DNA of 64,000 bases from Bacteroidales bacterium M8 (GCA_001689495.1 LUJS01000052.1:62001-126000), one strand, 5' to 3'; positions 35,306 to 44,334 are shown, numbered from the stretch's first letter. Numbers and translations: made by a program. The notes: generated from the letters alone by a model not told the origin.

Positions 35306-36700
35306 TTATACCTTTGTTTTGGCTTTTGCATAATATGAATAGACCCTGTTGACATAGTCGTATGTCTCACGGCCACGCGAGTAGCCGTATTTGACCACCG
35401 GGTCCTTGTAGTATCTCGGATTGGACTTCCAGAGTATTGCCTTGGCCACGTTGCCGTCCCACTTCTGGGGATTCAGACCATATTTCTTGGCCAGCGCGAT
35501 CGCGTCGAGCACATGGGCCAGTCCGGAGTTATAGGAGGCTATGACAAACTTCTTCCTCTCCTTTTCGTCGGGGACCTTTGACTTGAGCTGCTTGTCGAGG
35601 TCTCTGAGCAGTTTCAGGGCTGTCTCGACCGCAATATCGTTTTTCATCACCGATTTGGCCGATTGTCCGTAACCCTTGGCTGTTCGGGGCATTATCTGCA
35701 TCAGGCCTCTGGCCCCTGCCCACGACACGGCGGTCGAATCGAACTTGCTCTCGACGTAAGCCTGCGAGGCGAGCAGCTTCCAATCCCATTCATATTGGTC
35801 GGCATAGCGCTTGAAAAGATGGTCGAACGGCGATACCCTCAACCCTGCGGGATTGAATCTCGAGTTGCCGGGCTCGTTCTTGCTGAGCTCGAAGTATCGT
35901 TTCAGCAGCTGCGCCTGCTCGCTGCGGTGGGCGTCGATGTTGAGCCATGCGTCAATGCTGTCGCCGAGCCATTTCTTGTCGGGAGCCACGGCCCAGCCCG
36001 ACCTCTGCTCGAAACTGAGCGGCAGAGTGATGTCGAGGTCGTTATAGTAAGTCTTGTTGATTCGAGCTATGTCGCTGTCCACTATCGTGAGGGGTATCTG
36101 GCCGTTGCTTACCATTGCGATGAGGTCTTCGGTTATCATCGTGTCCTTGTCCACTGGATGAATGCGGATGCCGCCGCCCAATTCCTCGTTCAGGTTTTCG
36201 ATGCGTGCCTCGTACTTCGAATCGGCCTCGACATAGACATCCTTGCCGACGAGGTCTGTGACATCGGTGATGAGTTCGACGTCTCCCCTCTTGGGCTGGA
36301 CGAGCACCTGACGGGTTATGTTCTCCGGCCCGCATGCGACCACCTTCTCCTTGTACTCGGCAGTCACCGGGACTTCGTAGGCAATCAGGTCAACCTTGCC
36401 CGAATCGAGCATTTCGATGGCTCGTGACAGCGAGCTCGCTATCTCGAGCTTTATTGAGATGCCCTTGTCTGCCGCCATGGTCGTGACGAGTTCATAGTCG
36501 TAGCCCATTTCCTGACCGCGATATATGAAATATGACTCGGGGCTATAGAGCGTGGCGACCTTGAGCGTATCCGGAAAATCGTGTTCTGAGCCGCCGGAAG
36601 CGTCATTGGTCTTGGCTGAGTTTCCGCACGATACCGCAAAAGGCAGCATGGCCGATGCCGCGAAAAACGGCAGAATGAAACGGAGGAGAGACTTGTTCAT
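35306..36700 (-). CDS. mltF: MltF-like membrane-bound lytic transglycosylase
   Basis: A 464-residue lipoprotein (lipobox FAVSCG). Residues about 45-280 form a periplasmic solute-binding domain (LKVATLYSPESYFIYRGQEM, DLIAYEVPVTAEYKEKV). The C-terminal SLT domain has the catalytic Glu in QAYVESKFDSTAVSWAGARG and LMQIMPRTAKGYG. It cleaves peptidoglycan glycan strands. The frame is open upstream to 36787, but MNKSLLRFILPFFAASAMLP at 36700 gives a proper signal peptide. Symbol given by architecture, shared with E. coli MltF. Confidence 0.88.
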   Translation of the reverse strand: MNKSLLRFILPFFAASAMLPFAVSCGNSAKTNDASGGSEHDFPDTLKVATLYSPESYFIYRGQEMGYDYELVTTMAADKGISIKLEIASSLSRAIEMLDSGKVDLIAYEVPVTAEYKEKVVACGPENITRQVLVQPKRGDVELITDVTDLVGKDVYVEADSKYEARIENLNEELGGGIRIHPVDKDTMITEDLIAMVSNGQIPLTIVDSDIARINKTYYNDLDITLPLSFEQRSGWAVAPDKKWLGDSIDAWLNIDAHRSEQAQLLKRYFELSKNEPGNSRFNPAGLRVSPFDHLFKRYADQYEWDWKLLASQAYVESKFDSTAVSWAGARGLMQIMPRTAKGYGQSAKSVMKNDIAVETALKLLRDLDKQLKSKVPDEKERKKFVIASYNSGLAHVLDAIALAKKYGLNPQKWDGNVAKAILWKSNPRYYKDPVVKYGYSRGRETYDYVNRVYSYYAKAKTKV

Positions 36701-36751
36701 CGGAAACAATAGAATTGATAATTGTAAATGTGGGCTGTAGAGTTTTTTGAA

Positions 36752-36791
36752 TGATATGCGGAAATACGGACATCCGCCTTTCCGCATATCA
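36752..36791 (-). terminator. Hairpin after purM
   Basis: Perfect 13-base arms TGATATGCGGAAA (36752-36764) and TTTCCGCATATCA (36779-36791), 12 bases past the purM stop. No U-tract follows on the minus strand. Confidence 0.55.
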
Positions 36792-36802
36792 CCTTATCGT
36801 AA

Positions 36803-37972
36803 TCAATATTCGAAGATTCCCTCCGAAGTCTTGATGGTCAGCTTGTTTGCGGGCGCGTCCTCTACCCTGCCGACAATCCGGGCAGGTATGCCGAAGCTCT
36901 CGGAGATGGCTATGACCTCGGCGGCGTGCTCGGGAGCGACATAAATCTCCATGCGGTGTCCCATGTTGAAGACCTTGTACATCTCCTCCCACGGGGTACC
37001 GCTCTCGCGACGAATCAGGTCGAACAGCGGGGGCACGGGGAACATGTTGTCCTTGATGACGTGCTTGCCGTCGACAAAATGCATCACCTTGGTCTGGGCA
37101 CCGCCCGTGCAGTGTACCATGCCGTGGATGGCGGGACGCATCTCGGCAAGCAGACGCTTGATGACGGGAGCATAGGTGCGAGTGGGTGAAAGAACGAGCT
37201 GGCCGGCTGTCAGGGGGGTACCCTCGACAGGATCCGTCAGACGGCACGAGCCTGAGTAGACGAGATCCTCGGGCACGGCGGCATCGAATGTCTCGGGATA
37301 TTTCTCGGCAAGATACTTGGCAAAGACATCGTGGCGGGCCGAGGTGAGGCCGTTGCTGCCCATGCCGCCGTTGTATGTCTTTTCGTAAGTGGCCTGTCCG
37401 AACGATGCGAGTCCGACGATGACGTCGCCACCCTTGATGTTGGCGTTGTCGATGACATCGGCCCTGCGCATTCGGCAGGTGACGGTCGAATCGACGATGA
37501 TGGTGCGCACCAGATCGCCTACGTCGGCAGTCTCGCCGCCCGTCGAGTATATGCCCACGCCCATTTCACGCAGGGTGGCAAGCAGCTCCTCGGTGCCGTT
37601 GATGATAGCCGAAATGACCTCGCCCGGTATCAGGTTCTTGTTGCGTCCTATCGTGGACGAGACAAGGATATTGTCTGTCGCGCCGACACAGAGCAGGTCG
37701 TCGGTATTCATCACGAGTGCGTCCTGTGCGATGCCGCGCCATACGCTGAGGTCGCCGGTCTCGCGCCAGTAGGCATAGGCCAGCGACGATTTGGTGCCGG
37801 CACCGTCGGCATGCATGATGTTGCACCACTCGGGGTCACCGCCGAGGATGTCGGGGATTATCTTGCAGAAAGCGTGGGGAAATACTCCCTTGTCTACATT
37901 CTTAATGGCGTTGTGCACATCCTCCTTTGAGGCCGAAACCCCGCGGAGATTATAGCGCCTGTCAGTCATCAT
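36803..37972 (-). CDS. purM: Phosphoribosylformylglycinamidine cyclo-ligase (AIR synthase)
   Basis: A 389-residue member of the PurM/PurL family that closes the imidazole ring of purines. The N-terminal half has IMHADGAGTKSSLAYAYW and QDALVMNTDDLLCVGA, then IYSTGGETADVGDLVRTIIV; the C-terminal half has ASFGQATYEKTYNGGMGSNG and HCTGGAQTKVMHFVDG. It is about 40 residues longer than E. coli PurM, as in other Bacteroidales. The first of two adjacent Met codons is used. A TAACTTTG box (37998-38005) is upstream. Confidence 0.93.
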   Translation of the reverse strand: MMTDRRYNLRGVSASKEDVHNAIKNVDKGVFPHAFCKIIPDILGGDPEWCNIMHADGAGTKSSLAYAYWRETGDLSVWRGIAQDALVMNTDDLLCVGATDNILVSSTIGRNKNLIPGEVISAIINGTEELLATLREMGVGIYSTGGETADVGDLVRTIIVDSTVTCRMRRADVIDNANIKGGDVIVGLASFGQATYEKTYNGGMGSNGLTSARHDVFAKYLAEKYPETFDAAVPEDLVYSGSCRLTDPVEGTPLTAGQLVLSPTRTYAPVIKRLLAEMRPAIHGMVHCTGGAQTKVMHFVDGKHVIKDNMFPVPPLFDLIRRESGTPWEEMYKVFNMGHRMEIYVAPEHAAEVIAISESFGIPARIVGRVEDAPANKLTIKTSEGIFEY

Positions 37973-37997
37973 AATGGATATTTTTAGAAATTTTCCG

Positions 37998-38005
37998 CAA
38001 AGTTA
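37998..38005 (-). promoter_or_regulatory. -7 box for purM
   Basis: TAACTTTG on the minus strand about 26 bases upstream of the purM ATG; no clear -33 TTG. Confidence 0.5.
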
Positions 38006-38027
38006 GCAAAAAATGCCGAAAAACACA

Positions 38028-39179
38028 TCAGGATTGCACAGGGATTGACATAAGAGGCAGGTCTGTGTGGAACAGCAGACGGTGTGCCCACGACGGATTG
38101 AAGAGACGTGAGAAAATATTCTTGCGCCTCGTACCCATCACGATCATGTCTGCCTTGTGGCTGTCGGTGATCTCCTTGAGGTCGTCGACAGGATTGTCGA
38201 GGTTGAGATCTGATGTCTTGAAGTGATATGCGGGATAATTTTCCTTGCAGTATTTGAGCAGTCGTTCAAGCGAGTCGGGCGCGGCAGCAGAGAAGCGTCC
38301 GCGCGGCAGACGCACCAGCGTGACGTTGAGCGACCTGTCCGGAAGAATCCTGTAAAGGGCGTCGAGGGCAAGAATATCCTCCTGAGAGGGTGACACGAAG
38401 AACACCACGTTCGAGATGGACGAGAGGCGCGAGGTGTCGAGCGACGGGGTGACGGTCAGTACCGGAGCCTTGCAAGCGTCGAGCACCTCGGCAGTGACGC
38501 TGCCAAGCAGTTCGCGGTCACGCGACCCCGCCCCCTTGGTGCCCATTATTATCAGCATTGTCTTGTGGCTCTCGGCATACTCGTTCACCACCTCTTCGGG
38601 CAGACCCTCGACAATCGAGTGCGTGAACTTGACGGGAGGTAGGACTCCCGATTTGATTTTCTCACGAATATCCTCGACGAGCTTGTCCATCCTCGTCATC
38701 GCTATCTTCATGACGGTCTTCTCCTCTTCCATCTCCTCGACTGGATCCTCGCCGTCTATGCCGGGATCGAACGTGAGGGTGTCGGAAAGCTGCATTGCCG
38801 ACTGCGAGGTGAATGCAGGGTCGATGTAGGAATGAATTATGGTCACCGGAGCCTTGTGAATCTCGGCGAGCCTGAACGCAAGACTGACAGCCTTGAGCGA
38901 ACATTCCGAGAAATCTACAGGCACAAGTATCCCGGCCGAGGCCGAATCAAGTTCGGCAAGAGCCTGCGGCGACAGTATCTCGATATTCTCTATGAGTCTG
39001 AGAGCCAGCGGGAGGTCGCACTCCTTTATCCTCACTCTGACACCTGCCGAGATTGAGGGGTTGGTGAGATTAACATTCTGGAGCGTAACTGAGATGCCCT
39101 CGCCCTCGAGGATGGTCTTGAGCCTGTGGGCACGTTCGTAAGTATGTATCGCTACGGTGATTAGTCGGTCTGTGAGCAT
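38028..39179 (-). CDS. Tandem universal stress protein with DUF2007-like N-terminus
   Basis: A 383-residue protein in three parts. Residues 1-70 (VAIHTYERAHRLKTILEGEG then RVRIKECDLPLALRLIENIE) resemble the DUF2007 putative signal-transducing domain. Two UspA domains follow: the first starts GILVPVDFSECSLKAVSLAF and has an ATP-binding-type IIMGTKGAGSRDRELLGSVT; the second ends DMIVMGTRRKNIFSRLF. The G-2X-G-9X-G(S/T) pattern is intact in the first and degenerate in the second. It is probably a cytoplasmic stress protein. It has no adjacent partner gene on its strand. Confidence 0.87.
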   Translation of the reverse strand: MLTDRLITVAIHTYERAHRLKTILEGEGISVTLQNVNLTNPSISAGVRVRIKECDLPLALRLIENIEILSPQALAELDSASAGILVPVDFSECSLKAVSLAFRLAEIHKAPVTIIHSYIDPAFTSQSAMQLSDTLTFDPGIDGEDPVEEMEEEKTVMKIAMTRMDKLVEDIREKIKSGVLPPVKFTHSIVEGLPEEVVNEYAESHKTMLIIMGTKGAGSRDRELLGSVTAEVLDACKAPVLTVTPSLDTSRLSSISNVVFFVSPSQEDILALDALYRILPDRSLNVTLVRLPRGRFSAAAPDSLERLLKYCKENYPAYHFKTSDLNLDNPVDDLKEITDSHKADMIVMGTRRKNIFSRLFNPSWAHRLLFHTDLPLMSIPVQS

Positions 39180-39223
39180 AGTGGAGAAAACGTGAGTGAA
39201 TACAAATCTTTATTATAAACAAA

Positions 39224-39278
39224 TGAAAGGACAAAAAGTCAGATGGCATAGTCGCCAAAATGAGATTCTGTCCTTTCA
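39224..39278 (-). terminator. Nested inverted repeat between small HTH gene and USP gene
   Basis: Outer arms TGAAAGGACA (39224-39233) and TGTCCTTTCA (39269-39278) enclose an inner TGGC/GCCA stem; the minus strand then reads TTTGTTTATAATAA. It may terminate the small HTH transcript or lie in the leader of the USP mRNA. Confidence 0.45.
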
Positions 39279-39360
39279 ATAGCTTGGTCTGAGGATGGGG
39301 TTTTCGTCTGTCATACAAAACGAAAACGACCGGCCCGTCGAGTTGCTTGACTCAGTGGGG

Positions 39361-39621
39361 TCAGTCTTCCTTGTCCTGGCCTTGGAGAATCTCCACAGCC
39401 ATGTCATAGATAGTAGTGTCGTCGAGGACTACAATTCCTCCATCGGGTCCCGGTTCGATGTGGACACCGCAGTTCTTGCCGAATTCGTAGTTTGTGCCGC
39501 CGAAGTAATTGCGCACGGTCTGGGGTGTGACGTTGAGACGGTCAGCTATCTGACGGATCGAGCCGTCGGGGAGACTGTCCTTGATGCGGCGAAGGTCGTT
39601 GAAGGTGATAGTTTTTGTCAT
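39361..39621 (-). CDS. Small HTH DNA-binding protein, 86 residues
   Basis: The start MTKTITFNDLRRIKDSLPDG is followed by a helix-turn-helix, IRQIADRLNVTPQTVRNYFG, and a short tail with HIEPGPDGGIVVLDDTTIYD and an acidic end. Similar small proteins are widespread in Bacteroidales and usually annotated only as DNA-binding. It stands alone with a good promoter (39706-39736) and a leader of about 75-80 bases. Target genes are unknown. Confidence 0.85.
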   Translation of the reverse strand: MTKTITFNDLRRIKDSLPDGSIRQIADRLNVTPQTVRNYFGGTNYEFGKNCGVHIEPGPDGGIVVLDDTTIYDMAVEILQGQDKED

Positions 39622-39705
39622 GATCTATTCGAGATTTAACAGGGTTGGGGGGAATACGGTTTGTGTTGTTTTATTGTTGAGGCGGAATTCTCTAATCCGC
39701 TCCAC

Positions 39706-39736
39706 TAAATTAGGGGTAAAATTCGTATTAAACAAG
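39706..39736 (-). promoter_or_regulatory. Promoter for the small HTH gene
   Basis: TTG (39736-39734), 20 bases, TAATTTAG (39713-39706) on the minus strand; one mismatch in the -7 box. Confidence 0.6.
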
Positions 39737-39750
39737 AAAATCAGCTAAAA

Positions 39751-39778
39751 TAAAATATGTTTTACAACACATTTTATG
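39751..39778 (-). terminator. Probable terminator of the Bat operon
   Basis: Arms ATAAAATATGTT (39751-39762) and AACACATTTTAT (39767-39778), one mismatch, 4-base loop, 37 bases past the batE stop, followed by U-rich sequence on the minus strand. AT-rich, so less stable than others here. Confidence 0.55.
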
Positions 39779-39814
39779 TTAACTGATTGAAAATAAGTTT
39801 ATATTATAATTCCT

Positions 39815-40609
39815 TCAACCGGCCACCTTGGTCACGTCGGCGGCGTTGATCCACGCGCGGTGGGCATTGTCCACCTCTACGTCATACCAGACAGTGCGGA
39901 CTGAATCGGCGGCAGACATCGAGCTGACCGAATCGAGGATGGTGACCCTCGTGCCCTCGTGCAGCAGCATTGCCTCCTGCGAGCGGTCGGTCGGCGTCCT
40001 CGGCACGGTGCTGAGGATTGTCGAGGGAGATGTTATGATGGCGACATCATCTGCCAGCGCGAGCGATGCTGAACGGAATGCAAAGAACATGCAGACCATG
40101 CATCCTATCAGCGTGACGATGCCACCGAAGAATCCGGTCTTGCGGATGGCGACGGCGTCGGCAAACAGATAGGCCATGATTGCAGCCACCGTGAGGGCGA
40201 AGCATCCGAACGCGAGCCACGCCCAAGTGTTGGAACGGACGGCAGCGGAAACCGAATCAAGGGCATTGCCGAGAAAAGTGCCACGCTCGCCGGGTTTGTC
40301 CGTGATGCGCGAGTTGACAAACTCAAGATTGTTGCGAACGTCCTCGTCGGTGGGGTCGAGTCTCAGGGCTCTTTCATACGACAATATCGCATTTCCCGAC
40401 TCCCCCATCCTATAATATGAGTTCCCGAGGTTGTAATAGAGCTTGGCCGAGGGTCCTTCCTCGTCGATGGCCTTGAGATAGAGCGATGCCGCCGTGGCAA
40501 AATCGTCTGAGGTATAAGCCGAGTCTGCCTGCTGTATCAGAGGCGAGTCTGCGCGGGCCGACAGATAGGCCAACGCAATGCTCAGAAAAAGAATTATATA
40601 TCTTGTCAT
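39815..40609 (-). CDS. batE: BatE: TPR and SH3 domain aerotolerance protein
   Basis: A 264-residue protein with a signal peptide, TPR repeats (AKLYYNLGNSYYRMGESGNA, ILSYERALRLDPTDEDVRNN), two membrane helices (about 130-152 and 160-182) and a C-terminal SH3-like domain (AMLLHEGTRVTILDSVSS). This is the BatE layout. It is the last gene of the Bat operon and overlaps batD by 4 bases. Bat proteins form membrane complexes linked in Bacteroides fragilis to oxygen tolerance; the mechanism is unsettled. Confidence 0.92.
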   Translation of the reverse strand: MTRYIILFLSIALAYLSARADSPLIQQADSAYTSDDFATAASLYLKAIDEEGPSAKLYYNLGNSYYRMGESGNAILSYERALRLDPTDEDVRNNLEFVNSRITDKPGERGTFLGNALDSVSAAVRSNTWAWLAFGCFALTVAAIMAYLFADAVAIRKTGFFGGIVTLIGCMVCMFFAFRSASLALADDVAIITSPSTILSTVPRTPTDRSQEAMLLHEGTRVTILDSVSSMSAADSVRTVWYDVEVDNAHRAWINAADVTKVAG

Positions 40610-42408
40610 TTGGAATTGCGTTCAATATTGTTAATGGCTTCGACACCGGCAGTATATACGGTGTCCATGCGCGATGAAGACTCGGGGGTGTATCTTGCCA
40701 TCTCGCAGTCGTCGATGATCGCGATGACGGGGTCGATCGCCTCCTTGCCATAGCCCTTGTCGCCGAGCGTGGCGGCGATGTTCTGGCGGGTGAGCTGCGA
40801 GGTGGGTATGGACAGCTTGTCGGAGAGGTATCCCCAGAGGGCGCGCAACATCTCTTCGTAGAATTTGTCCGCGTTCTGCTCCTTGAGATATTTTTCGGCG
40901 GTCTTGAGTCGGCGTTTTGCCACCTTGCTTGCGCGGGCGTTACGCAGACCGACAACATCGGCATTACGCCTTGCCGCATTGTAATTGACAAACAGAATTC
41001 CGCCGGCAATGACAATCAGGCCAAGATAGAGCATCCAGTAATATGTCTGACGCACAACGAGAGTGTGGCTCTTCGAGGGATTCTTCTGGCCGAGGTAGAT
41101 GTGGCGTATGTCTGAATTCTTGTTTTCGATGGCCTTCTGGTCTTCGGTCGCGGCAGGTGTCGAGAGACCCTTTGCGACCTTGATGGGATATGTCGGCGTT
41201 GTCAACGTGACATACTTGGCGGTAGCGGGGTTGAAATAAACGAACTTGTCGCTTCCTATGGTGAAGTTGCCCACGCTCTGGGGCACGAAGGTATATTCGA
41301 CGGTCATGGTGCCGCTGACCTCGTTGCCGCTGACGCGGGTCTGGATGTCGCTCTTGGGCGAGTACTGCTCGAACTCGGAGGGGAAATCTATGCGGGGTTC
41401 CTTGAGATACTTGATGTTGCCCGTGCCGCTAATCGTGTATATGAGTGTGGCGGGGTCGTTGGTGCGGAAGGTGTTGCCCACAAGACGTGAGTCTACCGTG
41501 AACGTGCCGACAGCGCCGCTGAATCCGTCGGGACGGGGTTCGGGCAACGGCTTTATGTCAATGGACGCCGAGTTGGAGCTGACCTTGATTTTCTGCTCAC
41601 GAGGCTGACGCACCTGAAACATGCCCATGTTGACGTTGTCGTACTGGACTACAGAAATGTCATAGTTGCCCGAGTTGATGGTGAGGTGTCCGCTCTTCTG
41701 CGGGAAGATTATGCACTCCTTGAGTACGGCGGTCATATATTCCTGTCCCCTGTATGTTTCCTGTTGGTTGAGGGATGGCTGGACGTCGAGTTCCTGTATC
41801 AGGAATCCGTCAAAGGCAGGCTGACGAGTGGGAAGGAAGGATGATATGGAATACTTCGTATAGAGCTTGATGGTACAGGCAATGGCCTCCTGCTCGTATG
41901 CCGACGAACGCGAGAGGATAATACGGACGAATACGTCGTCTGAATTGACCTTGCGTCCGGCTGCCTGCGAATCAACATCGTCGACGGCCACGGGACGCTG
42001 TGACCCGGGAGTATTTCGGTCTGACGAGGGATGTATGGTGAAAGGCACGGGCTTGGTCGAATACCTCTTGCCATCAGCCGTAACCGTTGCAGCAGGGATG
42101 GTGAATTCGCCAGCTTTCTCGGCGCGATAATAGTATGTGTACTCAACGGCCGACGAGGATGTGGCACGGCCATTGACAACCTGATAGCTCTGGGATGTCG
42201 ACTGCGCGGGACCGTATATGAGCTTGCAGCCATCAATGGGCTGGACTCTCAGATCCGATCCGTCGGCATTCGTGAGTCTATAGGTTACGGCAAAGCGCTC
42301 CCCCTCATAGGTTCTTCCGGGTGCCTTGACAGTGAAGCTGACATCTGCCGCCAGTCCGTATGAGGCAAGGAAGACAAGAGTTAATATCAGTGTTATGTAT
42401 CGTTTCAT
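40606..42408 (-). CDS. batD: BatD: large Ig-like aerotolerance protein
   Basis: A 600-residue protein with a signal peptide (ITLILTLVFLASYGLAADVS), several beta-sandwich segments (BatD/oxygen-tolerance family, for example YEYTYYYRAEKAGEFTIPA-type repeats), one membrane helix near residue 450 (YYWMLYLGLIVIAGGILFVN) and a cytoplasmic tail with KVAKRRLKTAEKYLKEQNAD. An upstream in-frame ATG at 42432 would add eight residues before the signal peptide, so 42408 is chosen. It probably presents a periplasmic scaffold for the VWA proteins BatA and BatB. Confidence 0.92.
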   Translation of the reverse strand: MKRYITLILTLVFLASYGLAADVSFTVKAPGRTYEGERFAVTYRLTNADGSDLRVQPIDGCKLIYGPAQSTSQSYQVVNGRATSSSAVEYTYYYRAEKAGEFTIPAATVTADGKRYSTKPVPFTIHPSSDRNTPGSQRPVAVDDVDSQAAGRKVNSDDVFVRIILSRSSAYEQEAIACTIKLYTKYSISSFLPTRQPAFDGFLIQELDVQPSLNQQETYRGQEYMTAVLKECIIFPQKSGHLTINSGNYDISVVQYDNVNMGMFQVRQPREQKIKVSSNSASIDIKPLPEPRPDGFSGAVGTFTVDSRLVGNTFRTNDPATLIYTISGTGNIKYLKEPRIDFPSEFEQYSPKSDIQTRVSGNEVSGTMTVEYTFVPQSVGNFTIGSDKFVYFNPATAKYVTLTTPTYPIKVAKGLSTPAATEDQKAIENKNSDIRHIYLGQKNPSKSHTLVVRQTYYWMLYLGLIVIAGGILFVNYNAARRNADVVGLRNARASKVAKRRLKTAEKYLKEQNADKFYEEMLRALWGYLSDKLSIPTSQLTRQNIAATLGDKGYGKEAIDPVIAIIDDCEMARYTPESSSRMDTVYTAGVEAINNIERNSK

Positions 42409-42447
42409 CGTGAGGCTTTGAATTAGTATCAAGGTCAGTTCATCGGA

Positions 42448-43260
42448 TTACCACGGCTTGGCCACCTGACGTCTGTTCGGGGCTCCCGACTTGCGGCGTT
42501 CGGCCTCGATGCGCTGGCGGGTGGCGTTCTCCTCGTTCTCCATCGCCTTCAGAATCTGTTCGGCATTCTCCTTGCTTATGCCGCCGTTCTGTTGCTGCTG
42601 TTGCTGCTGCTGTTGGTTCTGAGGTTGCTGTTGCTGCTGTTGATCCTTGTTTTGATCCTGATCCTTGTTCTGGTCCTGTTTGTTCTGATCCTGATTTTTG
42701 TTCTGATCTTTGTTTTGATCCTGATTTTGGTCCTGCCGGTCCTTGTCCTGATCTTTGTTCTGATCCTGATTCTGGTCCTGATTCTGATTCTGTTGCTCTT
42801 CGAGCTTCTTCTGGGCCAGTCTCAAGTTCTCTCTCGCCTTGTCGTTGTCGGGATTCTTGCGCAGTGAGTTTTTGTAGAGGTCTATGCTCTTCTGATACTC
42901 CTTTGCATTGTATGCGATGTTGCCGAGGTTGAAGTACGAGAGCTCGGCTATGGCTGCATCCTCGGCATTTTTGGCGAGGTTGGTCAGAATCTGCGATGCT
43001 TCCTTCAGATTCTCGCCCGATGCGGAGCCCTGCCTGAGATAAGAAGCGGCGAGATTGAACAGGGCTGTCTCATTCATCGCATTGATTTCGAGAGCCTTTT
43101 TATATGCCACTTCGGCATCGGCATAGCGCTCCTGACGGTACAGCTTGTTGCCGTCCACTATATAGTTGCGTTCCTCTCTGGTCGAATTGTCGGCAGTGGC
43201 GGCAAAGGCCTCGCCACCGGCAAGCATGGAGAGTATTACGAGCGAGAAAATCGGTTTCAT
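42448..43260 (-). CDS. batC: BatC: TPR protein with Gln/Asn/Asp repeat
   Basis: A 270-residue protein: signal peptide (ILSMLAGGEAFA), TPR repeats (about 30-155; ADAEVAYKKALEINAMNETA and KSIDLYKNSLRKNPDNDKAR), a roughly 70-residue tract made almost only of Gln, Asn, Asp and Lys (about 155-225), and a short C-terminal helix. The tract is far more extreme than the rest of the operon and may vary in length between strains. The gene overlaps batB by 4 bases. Confidence 0.9.
   Translation of the reverse strand: MKPIFSLVILSMLAGGEAFAATADNSTREERNYIVDGNKLYRQERYADAEVAYKKALEINAMNETALFNLAASYLRQGSASGENLKEASQILTNLAKNAEDAAIAELSYFNLGNIAYNAKEYQKSIDLYKNSLRKNPDNDKARENLRLAQKKLEEQQNQNQDQNQDQNKDQDKDRQDQNQDQNKDQNKNQDQNKQDQNKDQDQNKDQQQQQQPQNQQQQQQQQQNGGISKENAEQILKAMENEENATRQRIEAERRKSGAPNRRQVAKPW
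42585..42800. repeat. Degenerate short tandem repeat in batC
   Basis: On the plus strand units such as CTGATC, TTGTTCTG and TGTTGC repeat for about 200 bases. They encode the QN/DQ/QQ tract of BatC on the minus strand. Such repeats are prone to slippage; a change not divisible by three would cut off the last 50 residues. Confidence 0.8.
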
Positions 43261-44330
43261 TTCTTGTCTCCTTTCTGTTCTTCTCTTGTGAAGAACTTAT
43301 ATTGTTTGAGCCACGAAATCTTACGGGTCACCACAAAGACATCGGCGATAAGAAGTATCAGCGCTATCCATGCCACTATCGGGAACTGTTCGCTCTGGGG
43401 CGAGAACGACTTGCGCTCATACTCGCTCTGCTGCAGCTCGTCCATCTTTGTGTCTACGGCCTGAATTGCCGAGGTCGATGCGCCGTTGACATAGATGCCC
43501 TTGCCGGCCTGTGCAATCTGTTGAGCCGTAGCCTCGTCGAGCTTCGTCACAACCTGCTGTCCGGTGGTGGGATCAATCATATACTGATTGGTGCCCTTGA
43601 CCGGGATTCGGGCCCCTCGGGCCGAGCCGAGACCGATCACGTCGACCTGAATGCCAGCCTGCGAGGCGCGCTTGGCCTCCTCGATGGCATTGTCCTCGAA
43701 GTTCTCGCCATCGGTGAGTACAACGATGGCCTTGCCCATGTCGTCGTTGGGGGTAAACGAGTTCATCGCCATGTCGAGGGCGGTGCCGATGGCTGTGCCC
43801 TGAGTCGGTACCATATCGGTGGTGATGGAGTTGACGAACATCTTGGCCGAGATGAAGTCTGATGTTATGGGGAGCTGTGTGTATGCATCGCCCGCAAAGA
43901 CAATGAGGCCGACCTTGTCGTTGCGCATCTTGTCTATCAGCTTCTCAAGTATGTACTTGGCACGCTGCAGGCGCGAGACACCCGCCTCGTCGTCGGTCGA
44001 CGACGCAAGCATCGAATTCGAGACGTCAAGACATATCATCACCTCAATGCCTCGCTCGGTGGTGGTCTCAGCTCCGTCCTGTTCGAGGCTTGACGTGGCT
44101 CTTGGGCGGGCAAGGATTATGACGAGTGCCGTTATGATGAGGAGCGAGAAACAGAGTTTGACCCACGGCATGTATAGCGACACCTCGGGCATCAGTGAAG
44201 CGATGACCTCGGGACGGCCGAACTTCTTCAGTTTGGCACGGCGTCTCAGGCGCCCCCACAGAAACAGGAGCACGGCTGCCGGCACGAGCAACAGAAGATA
44301 TAGCAGATTCGGGTATGCGAAGGTAATCAT
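43257..44330 (-). CDS. batB: BatB: VWA-domain membrane protein
   Basis: A 357-residue protein with N-terminal membrane helices (LLYLLLLVPAAVLLFLWG; LCFSLLIITALVIILA), a von Willebrand factor A domain with the metal site VMICLDVSNSMLAS (DxSxS) and AIVVLTDGENFEDNA, and a C-terminal membrane helix (VAWIALILLIADVFVV). The VWA domain should face the periplasm. It lies 4 bases after batA and overlaps batC by 4 bases. Confidence 0.93.
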   Translation of the reverse strand: MITFAYPNLLYLLLLVPAAVLLFLWGRLRRRAKLKKFGRPEVIASLMPEVSLYMPWVKLCFSLLIITALVIILARPRATSSLEQDGAETTTERGIEVMICLDVSNSMLASSTDDEAGVSRLQRAKYILEKLIDKMRNDKVGLIVFAGDAYTQLPITSDFISAKMFVNSITTDMVPTQGTAIGTALDMAMNSFTPNDDMGKAIVVLTDGENFEDNAIEEAKRASQAGIQVDVIGLGSARGARIPVKGTNQYMIDPTTGQQVVTKLDEATAQQIAQAGKGIYVNGASTSAIQAVDTKMDELQQSEYERKSFSPQSEQFPIVAWIALILLIADVFVVTRKISWLKQYKFFTREEQKGDKK

Positions 44331-44334
44331 ATCT

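Noticed and set aside
42592..42867. 91-codon Leu-rich plus-strand frame
   Set aside because: It is the antisense reading of the Gln/Asn repeat of batC, which automatically yields Leu/Val/Ile runs.
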